A program made the translations under genes and the position numbers. This document shows, piece after piece, positions 42,640 to 51,399 of a stretch of 64,000 nt of DNA. Origin of the DNA: Parvibaculum sp039973015 (GTDB taxonomy: Bacteria > Pseudomonadota > Alphaproteobacteria > Parvibaculales > Parvibaculaceae); the NCBI RefSeq assembly GCF_039973015.1, contig NZ_JBDWLT010000012.1:186001-250000 (forward strand), written 5' to 3'. The notes under the pieces are model-generated. The model was not told the origin of the DNA, did not search any database, and saw only the letters and a program-made list of their open reading frames with translations. Within the stretch, counting starts at the first letter, position 1. The number at the start of each line of letters is the position of its first letter.

Positions 42640-43680
42640 ATGGAAGATCTTGCTCCCCGCATCGCGGCCTATCTCGCGCACAGGATGCCCGCCGCCTCGA
42701 ATATCGAAGTGAGCGGCATCTCGCGCATTCATGGCGGCGCCAGCCGCGAAACCTTCCGGCTCCGCGCGAGCTGGGAGGAGGGGGGCGAGCGCATCGAGCG
42801 CCCCCTCATTCTGCGCCGCGATCCCGTCGCCAGCCTGATCGAGACGGAACGCGATACCGAATATAATGCCTATCGCGCGTTCCACCCCACGGGTCTGCCC
42901 GTGCCGGAGCCCGTCTATCTCGAAACCGATCTCCAGTGGCTCGACAGGCCTTTCTTCATAATGGAGCAGATCGAGGGCTGTCAGGCGGGCTCGGCCTTCA
43001 ATGCCGACCCTTACGGTGCCCATGCCGAGAAGATCGGAAAGCAGTTCTGGACCCATCTCGGGCATATCGCAGCTGCCGACCCTGAAGCCATCGGCTTTGC
43101 CGCGAGCATGGAGCCGGTCGCGCCCGATGCGTGCTGGAAGGCCGAACTCGACAAGTGGGAAAAGGTGATCGACGAGGACGAGCTTCAGCCTCAGCCCGTT
43201 GCGCGCGCCGCGATCCGCTGGCTCAGGCGCAATCCTCCGGCGCCTGCCGAAAAGATTTCCGTCGTTCACGGCGATTATCGCACCGGCAATTTTCTCTATG
43301 ACGGCGAAGGCGATATCCGCGCCATTCTCGATTGGGAAATGTGCCATCTGGGCGATCCGCTGGAAGATGTTGCCTGGGCGCTCGATCCGCTCTGGGCTTT
43401 CGAGCGGGCCGAACGGCCGGGCGGCATGATTGCCCGCGACGAGGCGCTGCGCATCTGGGAACAGGCGAGCGGTCTCAAGGCGGAGCCCGTCCGTCTTCTC
43501 TGGTGGGAGATCTTCAATTCGCTGAAGGGGCTCGCCATCTGGATTTCGTCCGGCAAGGAATATCAGACGGGGGCGAACCGCGATCCGATCCTCGCCTTCC
43601 CGAGCTGGTATTGCACGGATGTTCACAACCGCGTGCTGGTCAACCGTCTTGCCGCTCTCTCGAAGGAGGCTCGCATATGA
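42640..43680 (+). CDS. APH-type phosphotransferase family protein
   Basis: A 346-residue kinase-like protein of the aminoglycoside phosphotransferase/ACAD10-like clan. The Brenner motif HGDYRTGNF has catalytic Asp212, and the metal-binding motif is LDWEMCHLGDP (Asp231). The N-lobe (LRRDP, HGGASRETFRLR) is typical. Such kinases recur beside acyl-CoA and steroid catabolism genes and may phosphorylate hydroxyacyl or alcohol intermediates. The ATG at 42640 sits just past the previous stop. The stop overlaps the next start (ATGA). Confidence 0.87.
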   Translation: MEDLAPRIAAYLAHRMPAASNIEVSGISRIHGGASRETFRLRASWEEGGERIERPLILRRDPVASLIETERDTEYNAYRAFHPTGLPVPEPVYLETDLQWLDRPFFIMEQIEGCQAGSAFNADPYGAHAEKIGKQFWTHLGHIAAADPEAIGFAASMEPVAPDACWKAELDKWEKVIDEDELQPQPVARAAIRWLRRNPPAPAEKISVVHGDYRTGNFLYDGEGDIRAILDWEMCHLGDPLEDVAWALDPLWAFERAERPGGMIARDEALRIWEQASGLKAEPVRLLWWEIFNSLKGLAIWISSGKEYQTGANRDPILAFPSWYCTDVHNRVLVNRLAALSKEARI

Positions 43681-44126
43681 AACCCGATGTAAATGTCGTG
43701 ATGCAGGGTTTTTTCGGTACCATGCTTGGCGAGATCGCGCCGCATCTCAATGCGGAATACTCGATGGGCAATATCGGCATCATGAGCATGATGATGTTCA
43801 TGACGGCGGAGGAATATGACCGCGCCGCCGATATCCGTGCGACAGAAAACAAGGAAATGCGCTCGCTCTTTTCCCATGCCTCGACGATGGTCACCGACAA
43901 TGCGCTGAAGGCGAAACTTGCCGCTGCCAGTGCCGAGAAGGAGGGCTCTTTGCGGATCACGGCTCTCAATGCCCGCAATGCGAGCCTGTGCTCCCTTCTC
44001 ATCGAACTGCAGTCTCATGTCGAGGAGTCGGATGCCCCCTGGGCGCGGAGCCTCGAAGCCCGCATCTGGGACTATCTCGTCGCCGCGACCGAGAGGCGAA
44101 AGCTGCCGCTCCCGTCCTTCGGCTAG
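43677..44126 (+). CDS. 149-residue protein of unknown function coupled to the kinase
   Basis: A helical protein with an N-terminal Met-rich stretch (IGIMSMMMFMTAEEYDRAAD) and an Ala/Leu-rich C-terminal half. It begins in an ATGA overlap with the kinase gene and so is translationally coupled to it. No known family is recognised. Likely a partner or small regulatory subunit of the upstream kinase (inference from overlap only). Confidence 0.7.
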   Translation: MKPDVNVVMQGFFGTMLGEIAPHLNAEYSMGNIGIMSMMMFMTAEEYDRAADIRATENKEMRSLFSHASTMVTDNALKAKLAAASAEKEGSLRITALNARNASLCSLLIELQSHVEESDAPWARSLEARIWDYLVAATERRKLPLPSFG

Positions 44127-44193
44127 GGCGCTCTTCCCCCGGACCTGCCGCCGCGCTATCACTCGTCGCGCAGCGTCCGGGGTTTCCCTTTCC

Positions 44194-45435
44194 ATGTCTC
44201 TCGCCATCCGCCTTGCGATCCTTTACGGCACGATGTTCCTGTTCACGGGCGTCTATCTGCCGTTTTTTCCGGTATGGCTGAAGGCGCAGGGGCTGGATGC
44301 CACCGAGATTTCGCTCGTTGTGGCGCTTTCGCTGTTCCTGCGCATCGTCGTCAGTCCCTTCTTCGCCGCCGTCGCGGACCGGATCGGCGACAGGCGCCGC
44401 GTCATGGTCGGGCTCGCCTGGGCGTCGCTCGCCTCCGCCGGTCTTCTTCTCGCGGTCGAGGGATTTGGACTTATCCTCCTTGTCGCGCTGGTGCTGAACG
44501 CCGTCTTTCCATCCATATCGCCGCTCGTTGAAACCATCGCCATGCGCGCGCGGATCGACCGGGGCATGAATTACGGCCGCGTGCGCATGTGGGGTTCCAT
44601 TACCTTCATCCTGGGCAGCTCGGGCGTCGGCTGGCTGCTTGAGTGGAACCCGTCCTCGATCATCGGATTCTGCCTTGTCGGCGCGCTCGCGCTCAATGTC
44701 GCGGGGGCCTGGGCGATGCCGCGGGATGCGGGGATGGTTCGCCAGCCCGTTCGCCGCCGCAGCCAGTTCGCCGATGTGCTCCAGATCGGCCGCCATCCCG
44801 TCTTCGTTCTGTTCGTGGTGACGGCCAGCCTCACCCAGGCGACCCATGCCGTCTATTATGCCTTCGGCTCGCTCGCCTGGCAGAAGCAGGGCTATGCGGA
44901 TTCCGTGATCGGCCTTCTCTGGGCGACGGGCGTTCTCGCCGAGATCGTCCTGTTCTACATTTCCGGCCCGTTAATGGCGCGGTTCGGCGCGGTCCGCCTG
45001 CTGATGCTGGCGGGCTTCGCCGCAATCCTGCGCTGGACCGTCACGGCCTTGAGCCCGCCGCTCGCCGTTCTTTTCGTCATGCAGGCGCTGCACGGGCTGA
45101 CCTTCGGCGCGGCGCATCTCGGTGCTGTCCAGTTTGTTGCGCAGGCCGCGCCCCCGCGTCTTGCCGCCACTGCGCAAAGCCTTTACGCGGCAATGGCATC
45201 CGGCGTTATGATGGGGCTGGTGACAATCGCCATCGGGCCTGTCTACAAGATGCTCGGGGCCCATGCCTATTTCGTCATGGCGGGTGGCGGGGCGCTGGCT
45301 CTTGCGGGCGTCATGTTCGTCGCCCTTCGCTGGGATGGCGGTTTGCTCATCCCCGAAGAAGAGCCGGAAGAACAAGAAGAGCCGGAAGAACAAGAAGATC
45401 GGGAAGAAATGCAGGAAGGCAAAAATGGCCATTGA
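44194..45435 (+). CDS. MFS_1-like transporter (HcaT/phenylpropionate type)
   Basis: A 413-residue, 12-helix MFS carrier of the nucleoside/3-phenylpropionate type: LYGTMFLFTGVYLPFFPVWL at helix 1 (key Pro-Phe-Phe-Pro), then ADRIGDRRR in loop 2-3 and NYGRVRMWGSITFI in the middle, a family hallmark. The C-terminus is an unusual Glu-rich tail (about 390-413) encoded by an 18-bp tandem repeat. It overlaps the tauD-like start by 11 bp. Imports an aromatic or carboxylate substrate (family inference). Confidence 0.87.
   Translation: MSLAIRLAILYGTMFLFTGVYLPFFPVWLKAQGLDATEISLVVALSLFLRIVVSPFFAAVADRIGDRRRVMVGLAWASLASAGLLLAVEGFGLILLVALVLNAVFPSISPLVETIAMRARIDRGMNYGRVRMWGSITFILGSSGVGWLLEWNPSSIIGFCLVGALALNVAGAWAMPRDAGMVRQPVRRRSQFADVLQIGRHPVFVLFVVTASLTQATHAVYYAFGSLAWQKQGYADSVIGLLWATGVLAEIVLFYISGPLMARFGAVRLLMLAGFAAILRWTVTALSPPLAVLFVMQALHGLTFGAAHLGAVQFVAQAAPPRLAATAQSLYAAMASGVMMGLVTIAIGPVYKMLGAHAYFVMAGGGALALAGVMFVALRWDGGLLIPEEEPEEQEEPEEQEDREEMQEGKNGH
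45358..45402. repeat. 18-bp tandem repeat encoding a Glu-rich tail
   Basis: GAAGAGCCGGAAGAACAA is repeated twice exactly (45358 and 45376) with a diverged third unit. It stays in the MFS frame and encodes EEPEEQ repeats just before the stop, next to the ribosome site of the following gene. Copy number is likely to vary between strains. Confidence 0.9.
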
Positions 45436-46282
45436 AGTCATTCCGACAGGCGCCGCGCTCGGCGCGGAAGTTCGCGGCCTCGATCTCTCGAAGCCGCTCA
45501 CCGATGCCGAATTCGAAGCCGTCCAGCAAGCCTGGTACGACCATATCGTCCTTCTCTTTCGCGGTCAGAAGATCAACGACGACGATCTCATCCGCTTCTC
45601 GGATCATTTCGGCGAACTCGACATCGCGCCCGCCAGCGCCACCGACATGGCGGGCGGGCAGGCGCTGTCGCGGCCGGAAATCTGGATCATCTCCAATGTC
45701 GTCGAGAATGGCCGTCCCATCGGCGCGCTCGGCGACAAGGAAGCCGAGTGGCACACCGACATGTCCTATGTCGCGGAGCCGCCCATGGCGAGCGTGCTCT
45801 ACTCGCTGGAGATTCCCGACAAGGGCGGCGATACGAGCTTCGCCAATATGTACAAGGCGCTCGAAGAGCTGCCGGACGATCTTCGCGCTGCCGTCGAGGG
45901 CCGCATGTGCAATCACGATGCGAGCACGACGAGCGTCGGCGAGTTGCGTGCGGGCGCGGACGCCGTTCTCGATGTGCGCACGGCGCCGGGCGCGAAGCAT
46001 CCCGTCATCCGCACGCATCCGGCAACCGGCGGCAAGTCGCTTTATCTCGGCCGCCGCCTCAACGGCTATATCGAGGGTTATTCCATCGAGGAGAGCGAGA
46101 GGCTTCTCGACCGGCTCTGGGCCCATTGCGCGAAACCGGAATTTTCATGGACGCATCAGTGGAAGGTCGGCGACCTGCTCATCTGGGACAATCGTTGTGC
46201 GATTCATCGCCGGGCGGGTTTCGACGGCAGCCAGCGGCGTGTCATGCACCGCACCCAGATCAAGGGCCGCGCGCCGCGCTGA
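45425..46282 (+). CDS. TauD/TfdA-family 2-oxoglutarate dioxygenase
   Basis: A 285-residue Fe(II)/2-oxoglutarate oxygenase. The 2-His-1-carboxylate triad is His110-x-Asp112 (WHTDMSY) and His261 (DNRCAIHRR), with the 2-oxoglutarate Arg in RRVMHR (about 272). TauD/TfdA enzymes hydroxylate taurine, 2,4-D or similar acids; the substrate is unclear. The start overlaps the MFS gene by 11 bp, suggesting that the transporter imports its substrate. GGAAGG lies just upstream. Confidence 0.92.
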   Translation: MAIEVIPTGAALGAEVRGLDLSKPLTDAEFEAVQQAWYDHIVLLFRGQKINDDDLIRFSDHFGELDIAPASATDMAGGQALSRPEIWIISNVVENGRPIGALGDKEAEWHTDMSYVAEPPMASVLYSLEIPDKGGDTSFANMYKALEELPDDLRAAVEGRMCNHDASTTSVGELRAGADAVLDVRTAPGAKHPVIRTHPATGGKSLYLGRRLNGYIEGYSIEESERLLDRLWAHCAKPEFSWTHQWKVGDLLIWDNRCAIHRRAGFDGSQRRVMHRTQIKGRAPR

Positions 46283-46378
46283 CGCGCCGTCGCCCTTGCG
46301 TCAATTTTCCGCCGTTTGACTTTGCCCGCAGATGCGCCAGCTTCTGTTGCAAAAGCATATTCAAACGGAGGAAAGTCC

Positions 46379-47389
46379 ATGCGTGCGCTGGTGCTTGAGA
46401 ATGATTTCGGAATCGACAATCTGAAGCTGAAGGAACGGGACGTGCCGAAGGCGGGGCCCGGTCAGGTCGTGCTGAAGATGAAAGCCGGTTCGCTCAATTT
46501 CCGCGATCTCGCGACCGTCAGTTACGGCGGTAATCCGCAGCTTCTGCCGTTCGTGCCGCTTTCCGATGGTTGCGGCGAAGTCATTGAGGCGGGCGAGGGC
46601 GTCAAGCGCCTCAAAAAGGGTGACCGCGTCGCGCCGAGCTTCTTTCAGGGCTGGCAGTCGGGCGGTCCGGTCGCCGAGAACCTCGGGCCGACGGCGCTTG
46701 GCAGCCCCATCGACGGTTGCGCGCAGGAATATATGGTTCTCTCCGCCGAGGGCATGTCGAAGGCACCGTCCAATCTTTCCGACGAGGAAGTCGCCTGTCT
46801 GCCTTGCGCCGGGCTGACCGCATGGCGCGCGCTCGTGGTCGAGGGCGGCCTCAAGGCGGGCGACACGGTTCTCGTGCAGGGCACGGGCGGCGTTTCCATC
46901 TTCGCGTTGCAATTCGCGAAGGCGATGGGCGCGCGCGTCATCGTCACATCGTCGTCGGATGAGAAGATCGAGCGGGCAAAGAAGCTCGGCGCGGATGATG
47001 CGATCAACTACAAGGAAAAGCCCGACTGGGAAATGGAAGCGCGCCGTCTCACCGGCGGTCGCGGCGTCGATCACATCGTGGAAGTCGGCGGCGCGGATAC
47101 GTTCCCGCGTTCCATCATCGCCTCGCGCGTCGGCGGCCACATCGCCGTGATCGGCATTCTCTCCGGCCTCACCAAGGATGTGAATGTCGCGGCGATCTTC
47201 TCGCAGAACCTCAAGATCAGCGGCATCACCGTCGGCAGCCGTACGCATTTCGAGGAGATGTCGCGCGCCATCGTGCAGAACGACATCCATCCCGTCATCG
47301 ACAAGCGTTTCCCGCTCGACGATGCGCAGGAAGCGTTCCGCCTCATGCAAGGCGCATCGCATTTCGGCAAGATCGTGCTGGATATCTGA
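46379..47389 (+). CDS. zinc-independent MDR alcohol dehydrogenase/quinone-reductase-like protein
   Basis: A 336-residue medium-chain reductase. The N-terminal catalytic site reads SLNFRDLATV, with Asn where zinc enzymes have Cys, so catalysis is likely zinc-free as in quinone oxidoreductases. The nucleotide site is VLVQGTGGVSIFALQFAKAMG, with key Gly-x-Gly-Gly-Val. GGAGG lies 8 nt before the ATG at 46379. It reduces an enone or quinone or oxidises an alcohol with NAD(P). It may be read after the TauD gene (96-bp gap). Confidence 0.88.
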   Translation: MRALVLENDFGIDNLKLKERDVPKAGPGQVVLKMKAGSLNFRDLATVSYGGNPQLLPFVPLSDGCGEVIEAGEGVKRLKKGDRVAPSFFQGWQSGGPVAENLGPTALGSPIDGCAQEYMVLSAEGMSKAPSNLSDEEVACLPCAGLTAWRALVVEGGLKAGDTVLVQGTGGVSIFALQFAKAMGARVIVTSSSDEKIERAKKLGADDAINYKEKPDWEMEARRLTGGRGVDHIVEVGGADTFPRSIIASRVGGHIAVIGILSGLTKDVNVAAIFSQNLKISGITVGSRTHFEEMSRAIVQNDIHPVIDKRFPLDDAQEAFRLMQGASHFGKIVLDI

Positions 47390-47398
47390 ATTCGTTGC

Positions 47399-47424
47399 GG
47401 GGTGGGGCGGGATCGCCTCACCCC
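47399..47424. terminator. bidirectional hairpin between convergent genes
   Basis: GGGGTG-G-GGCG pairs with CGCC-T-CACCCC around a GGAT loop. It lies between the MDR gene stop (47389) and the epimerase stop (47418) and overlaps the latter. No long T-run follows, so it may act as a weak or Rho-aided terminator. Confidence 0.45.
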
Positions 47425-48419
47425 CATAACTCACGCTCCGGCGGATAGACAAGGCTGCCCTCGTAGCGCAGCGAAGGTTCGCGGTCCCTTGCGAGCAGCA
47501 GTGGTCCGTCAAGGTCCACATAGTCGGCCTGTTGCGCGACGAGCATGGCGGGCGCCATGGCAAGCGATGTCGCGACCATGCAGCCCACCATCACGCGCAG
47601 ATTGCGAAGTTTCGCGCAACGGATAACCGCCAGTGCCTCGGTGAGCCCGCCGGTCTTGTCGAGTTTCACATTGATGAAATCGTAAAGGCCGACGAGGCGC
47701 TTCATTCCTTCGAGCCCATGCGCGCTTTCATCGGCGCAGAGCGGCACGGGACTGTCGATCCCGCGCAGCACCTCGTCTTCCCTTGCGGGCACCGGCTGTT
47801 CGATCAGCGATACGCCGAGCCGTGCGAATTCCCGCGCCAGCGGCAGCACGTCTTCGGGTTTCCAGCCTTCATTCGCATCGACGATCAGCGCCGAGTTGGG
47901 CGCGCCGCCTCGCACGGCTTCGACACGCGCGAGATCGTCGTCGCCGCCATGTCCAAGCTTCAGTTTCAGGATCGGGCGTTTTGCCGCCGCCAGCGCCGCC
48001 TCGCGCATGTCGTCGGGCGAGGCGAGGCTCAGCGTATAGGCGGTGGTGAGCGCGCGGGGCGCGGAAAGCCCGGCGAGTTCCCAGGCGGGCTTGCCCGCGA
48101 GCTTCGTTTCCAGATCCCAGAGCGCGCAGTCGAGCGCGTTGCGCGCCGCGCCTCGCGGCATGATGCGTTGCAGTTCGTCCCGGCCCAGCCCCTCGCTTAT
48201 GGCCGGTTGCAGCGCCTTGATCGCGGCCACGACGTCTTTCTCGTTTTCGCCGTAGCGGGCGTAAGGAACGCATTCGCCCCGGCCTGTCAGCCCGTTCTCG
48301 CTGACGCTCGCCACCACCACATTGGCTTCGGTCTTTGCACCGCGCGATATGGTGAAGGCGCCGGCAATCGGCCATGATTGTATTTCGGCGGTAATTTCGC
48401 GCATCGAAGTTCTGCTCAT
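47418..48419 (-). CDS. L-Ala-D/L-Glu-type dipeptide epimerase (enolase superfamily)
   Basis: A 333-residue enolase-superfamily enzyme. The KxK catalytic pair is in LKLKLG, metal ligands are Asp in IVDANEGW, Glu in LIEQP and Asp in CADES, and the second base is Lys in NVKLDKTGG. It epimerises the dipeptide from murein recycling or related dipeptides. The start is uncertain between ATGs at 48419 and 48404; neither has a good ribosome site. It is divergent from nothing obvious and lies 89 bp after the cyclase-like gene on the same strand. Confidence 0.92.
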   Translation of the reverse strand: MSRTSMREITAEIQSWPIAGAFTISRGAKTEANVVVASVSENGLTGRGECVPYARYGENEKDVVAAIKALQPAISEGLGRDELQRIMPRGAARNALDCALWDLETKLAGKPAWELAGLSAPRALTTAYTLSLASPDDMREAALAAAKRPILKLKLGHGGDDDLARVEAVRGGAPNSALIVDANEGWKPEDVLPLAREFARLGVSLIEQPVPAREDEVLRGIDSPVPLCADESAHGLEGMKRLVGLYDFINVKLDKTGGLTEALAVIRCAKLRNLRVMVGCMVATSLAMAPAMLVAQQADYVDLDGPLLLARDREPSLRYEGSLVYPPERELWG

Positions 48420-48508
48420 ATTGCGTGAGACAGCGAAAGGTGGCGCGAGATGATGGCTTTTGTGTGCGCTCTCTCCAAGCCCCAAAACGGGACTTGGAGC
48501 ATAGTGGA

Positions 48509-50770
48509 TCAGATACGGCCCGCGAAGAAAGCACCGTTCCAGTGTTCGCCGGGCGGGTTTGCCTCATAGGCCGAGATCCGCGCTTCATAGAAGTCGTAAA
48601 GCGTGGGGATCGCGCCATTGAGCTTCCGGCATTCGGTGATGGCGGCGCGCGCCTCCGCCCAGCGCTGGTTGCGATAGGCCGAGAAGATCAGCGTATGCGC
48701 TTCCTGGAGCGCCCGGAACTTCGGGTTCGCCCGCATGATCGGATCGCCGAGCAGCGCGAAGATGCGGCGGCCTTCCGGGTGACGGGGCGTTGACACGAGG
48801 TCGATTTCGAGGAGCGCATAGCGGTCGCCGACAGCGCGCTGCGTGCCTTCGCCGACGATGATGGCGGGGCCGTAATGGCGCGCATTCTTCTGCAGATAGG
48901 CGGCAAAGCTCACCGGCTCGCCGAGTACGCCATAGTCGAAGCGCTGGACCGCACCCATATTGCCCGTGATGGCGGTGCCCGTATCGATGCCGATCGAGAG
49001 GCTCAGCGGTACATGGCTCAGATGCTGGCGGCGCGCGTCCTCTTCGAGGAACTCGTTCAGCGCTTCCAGGTTCTCGACCATGCGCAGCGCCGCGTCGCAA
49101 CCTTTGGAGGCGTGGTCGCCCGCGTCGAGGGGCGCATTCCACACTGCATAGAGCGCGTCGCCCACCGAGCGGTCCACCATGCCGTTCCGGTCCTGGACGA
49201 TCTTGGTCATCGGCGAGAAAAAGCGGTTCAGAATGTCGGCATAGGCGGTCGGGTCTTCGAGATAGCGGTCGGAAATGATGTTGAAGCCGCGCAACCCGAC
49301 GACGACGGAGGTGACGTCGCGCAGCGAGCCTTCCGCCTGGATGATCCGCGAGTTCGCCTTCACCTTCGCCAGCCCCGAAGAGGAGAGGCGGCGGGCGAAC
49401 TGCGTTTCGATGAAGCGGATTTCGTCTTCCGTGTGCAGTCTCGTCATCACCGCGCAGGTGAGTGCGGCGGCGAAGAGCGTGAGCCCGCCCAGTGCCGGAT
49501 CGATCAGCCAGCGGTGGTTCTCGAAAGCCCACCATGAGCCATAACCCGCGCCCGCCGCGATCGCGAGCGTCAGTATGATGCCCCAGCGGAAGCGGAACCG
49601 GCGCACGACAAGGATCACGATCACGCCCGCGATGAGAACGAAAAGCTGTTCTGCGGCAGGGGCCCAGCCCGGCCGCGTCAGGAAGTGGCCGTCGACGATC
49701 TGGTCGATAGCGTTGGCGGCGATAGCGCCGGAGGCCATGGGGATGCCCGCAGGCGTTCCATACATGCGCTCGGACCCGTTCACCGAGACGCCGATGACGG
49801 CGATGCGGTCCGCCAGGATGCCGGTGTCGGCGCTGCCGGTAAGAATGCGTCCGGCGGAGACGCGGGTTCTGGTCGTCTCGTCGCCGAAATAGAGAACGAG
49901 GCTGCCATCCTTCAGCGTCTGCGCGCCGATATCCGTGCCCTCGATGGCGATGCTGTCGATGCCGGGTTCGATTTCGAAGGAAAAGCCGTTATCCGGCGTG
50001 GCGACCTTTGCGCTATAGCCGGTGCCGCCCTCTGCGACGCGCAGGATTTCGAGCACGTTCGAGGGGTAGAGTGTGCCGTCGAGATCCACAAGCATCGGCA
50101 GGCCGCGCACGGTCGCCCCGGCGCTGGTGTCGGGCAGGGTGGCGCCATTGCCTTTTGCCGTCTTCTCGAAGCCGGTCAGCGAAGCGCTCCAGTTTTCATA
50201 GGCGCCCATATAGTGACGCGGATCGCCCCCCTGCGGCACGATGGCGGCGCTGCGAAGCGGCGTATGGATGTTTCGGAAAGCGGTCTTGCCGGGAACCAGC
50301 GAGACGACAGAGGGTGTTGCGGCAAGGAGCGAGGCAAGCTGGCGGTCATAATCCGGCAGTTGCGCCAGCGACTGGCCAAGCCCGCCATATGTCTCGCCCG
50401 CGGGAAGCGGCGCCCAGAGCCGCATCAGTTCGCTTGCAGAGGTAGGGTCCTGATCGGATAGCGGCATGTCGATCAGGATGGCGCTTGCGCCCGTCTGGCT
50501 CACGCGGCTCACGAGATCGGCGAGCCGTTTTCTCGGCCAGGGCCAGGCGCCATATGTCTTGGCGGTTTCCGCGTCGATATCGACATAGACCGCGTGCGGG
50601 CCGTCGGGCCCGGCTTCTCGCGGCAGAATGCGCTGATAGAGATCGAAGACCTGATTGCGCAGGTAAGAGCCGGCGCCCTGCGGGTCGTAGATCGACACCG
50701 CGAGACTCAATACCAGCACAAGGCCGGGAAGGATCGCTGAAAGTCTGCGGAATGCAGGCGTCGGATTCAT
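48509..50770 (-). CDS. CHASE2 sensor with a degenerate class III cyclase domain
   Basis: A 753-residue membrane receptor: N-terminal helix (about 10-28), extracytoplasmic CHASE2 domain (about 30-360), three helices (about 370-440) and a nucleotide-cyclase domain (about 480-670). The first metal Asp is missing (Gly492 in VVGLRGFN), though the second (Asp in RSVGDALYAVW) remains. The transition-state Asn and Arg are Ser621 and Tyr625 (LGEPVSFAAYLQ). It is therefore probably not a functional cyclase; nucleotide-binding or partner-activating roles are possible. Stands alone. Confidence 0.88.
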   Translation of the reverse strand: MNPTPAFRRLSAILPGLVLVLSLAVSIYDPQGAGSYLRNQVFDLYQRILPREAGPDGPHAVYVDIDAETAKTYGAWPWPRKRLADLVSRVSQTGASAILIDMPLSDQDPTSASELMRLWAPLPAGETYGGLGQSLAQLPDYDRQLASLLAATPSVVSLVPGKTAFRNIHTPLRSAAIVPQGGDPRHYMGAYENWSASLTGFEKTAKGNGATLPDTSAGATVRGLPMLVDLDGTLYPSNVLEILRVAEGGTGYSAKVATPDNGFSFEIEPGIDSIAIEGTDIGAQTLKDGSLVLYFGDETTRTRVSAGRILTGSADTGILADRIAVIGVSVNGSERMYGTPAGIPMASGAIAANAIDQIVDGHFLTRPGWAPAAEQLFVLIAGVIVILVVRRFRFRWGIILTLAIAAGAGYGSWWAFENHRWLIDPALGGLTLFAAALTCAVMTRLHTEDEIRFIETQFARRLSSSGLAKVKANSRIIQAEGSLRDVTSVVVGLRGFNIISDRYLEDPTAYADILNRFFSPMTKIVQDRNGMVDRSVGDALYAVWNAPLDAGDHASKGCDAALRMVENLEALNEFLEEDARRQHLSHVPLSLSIGIDTGTAITGNMGAVQRFDYGVLGEPVSFAAYLQKNARHYGPAIIVGEGTQRAVGDRYALLEIDLVSTPRHPEGRRIFALLGDPIMRANPKFRALQEAHTLIFSAYRNQRWAEARAAITECRKLNGAIPTLYDFYEARISAYEANPPGEHWNGAFFAGRI

Positions 50771-51072
50771 GTTTCGCTACTCATCCCGCGTCGAACTCTT
50801 GTGTGCGCGGAGTTGCTCCATATTGACCTGTTATCCTTCTTTTGTCCCGTTTCGGAACAAGAGATGGAACTCATTGAAGTAACTTGCAGCTTCCGTTCCA
50901 TGCGCCGTCAGGGCGCGCATTCCCTCGCCTTTTTCAAAAAATTTCCGTTTCGTCCCCGGAACCGCGGGGTGCTGTTGCCCGTTAAGGCTCGACTGGAAGC
51001 GAGAGAAAAAGGCTGGGGGGCGCGCGTGATGTCCGCGGTGTGTGCGCGGGCCAAAAGAGAACGGAAACAAGC
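50771..51072. other. 302-bp intergenic region with a stress-type promoter
   Basis: No coding frame is supported. It holds the start region of the cyclase-like gene on one side. On the other it has the EcfG-like promoter at 50958-50983, a small GGAACCGCGGGGT hairpin-prone stretch and an AT-rich segment (TTTTTCAAAAAATTT, about 50930-50944). Confidence 0.6.
50958..50983 (+). promoter_or_regulatory. EcfG-type general stress promoter
   Basis: GGAAC (50958-50962), exactly 17 bp, then CGTT (50980-50983) matches the alphaproteobacterial EcfG consensus GGAAC-N16/17-CGTT. The gene start at 51073 is 90 bp downstream. It would drive the 95-residue protein and the following ferritin-like gene under general stress. 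Confidence 0.7.
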
Positions 51073-51360
51073 ATGCCGACCGGACTTCTCTCCAGGGCGA
51101 CCGAGGTCGACCTTTCAACTCTTGTGCCTGCCGGCGCTGTCACCGCCTTGCTCCGCGTGACGATCGCGCCCCCGACCGCCGGCGTCCTCATTTATGTCGG
51201 CCCCGATTACGAAATGCCGATTGTGGCCAATGGCCCGGTCTGGGAGGGCCATGTCGATTGTTACCCGTCACGGATCTACGTGCAGGGCGTCGGTGAACCC
51301 GCGCCCCGATGGAGCGTCGAATATATCGGCCGCGAGGCGCGCGCGTCCGTTGCTTCCTGA
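51073..51360 (+). CDS. 95-residue protein of unknown function
   Basis: A small soluble protein (MPTGLLSRATEVDLSTLVP... by key features: hydrophobic VTALLRVTIA, a GVLIYVGPDYEMPIVANGPVWEG core, Trp near the end). It is beta-rich in appearance, without signal peptide or metal motif. No family is recognised. It is 39 bp upstream of the ferritin-like gene and downstream of an EcfG-type promoter, suggesting a stress-induced pair. Coding status is moderately likely. Confidence 0.5.
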   Translation: MPTGLLSRATEVDLSTLVPAGAVTALLRVTIAPPTAGVLIYVGPDYEMPIVANGPVWEGHVDCYPSRIYVQGVGEPAPRWSVEYIGREARASVAS

Positions 51361-51399
51361 GTTCTGAAAACCCCGAAATCCGCAATCAGGTGAAACATT

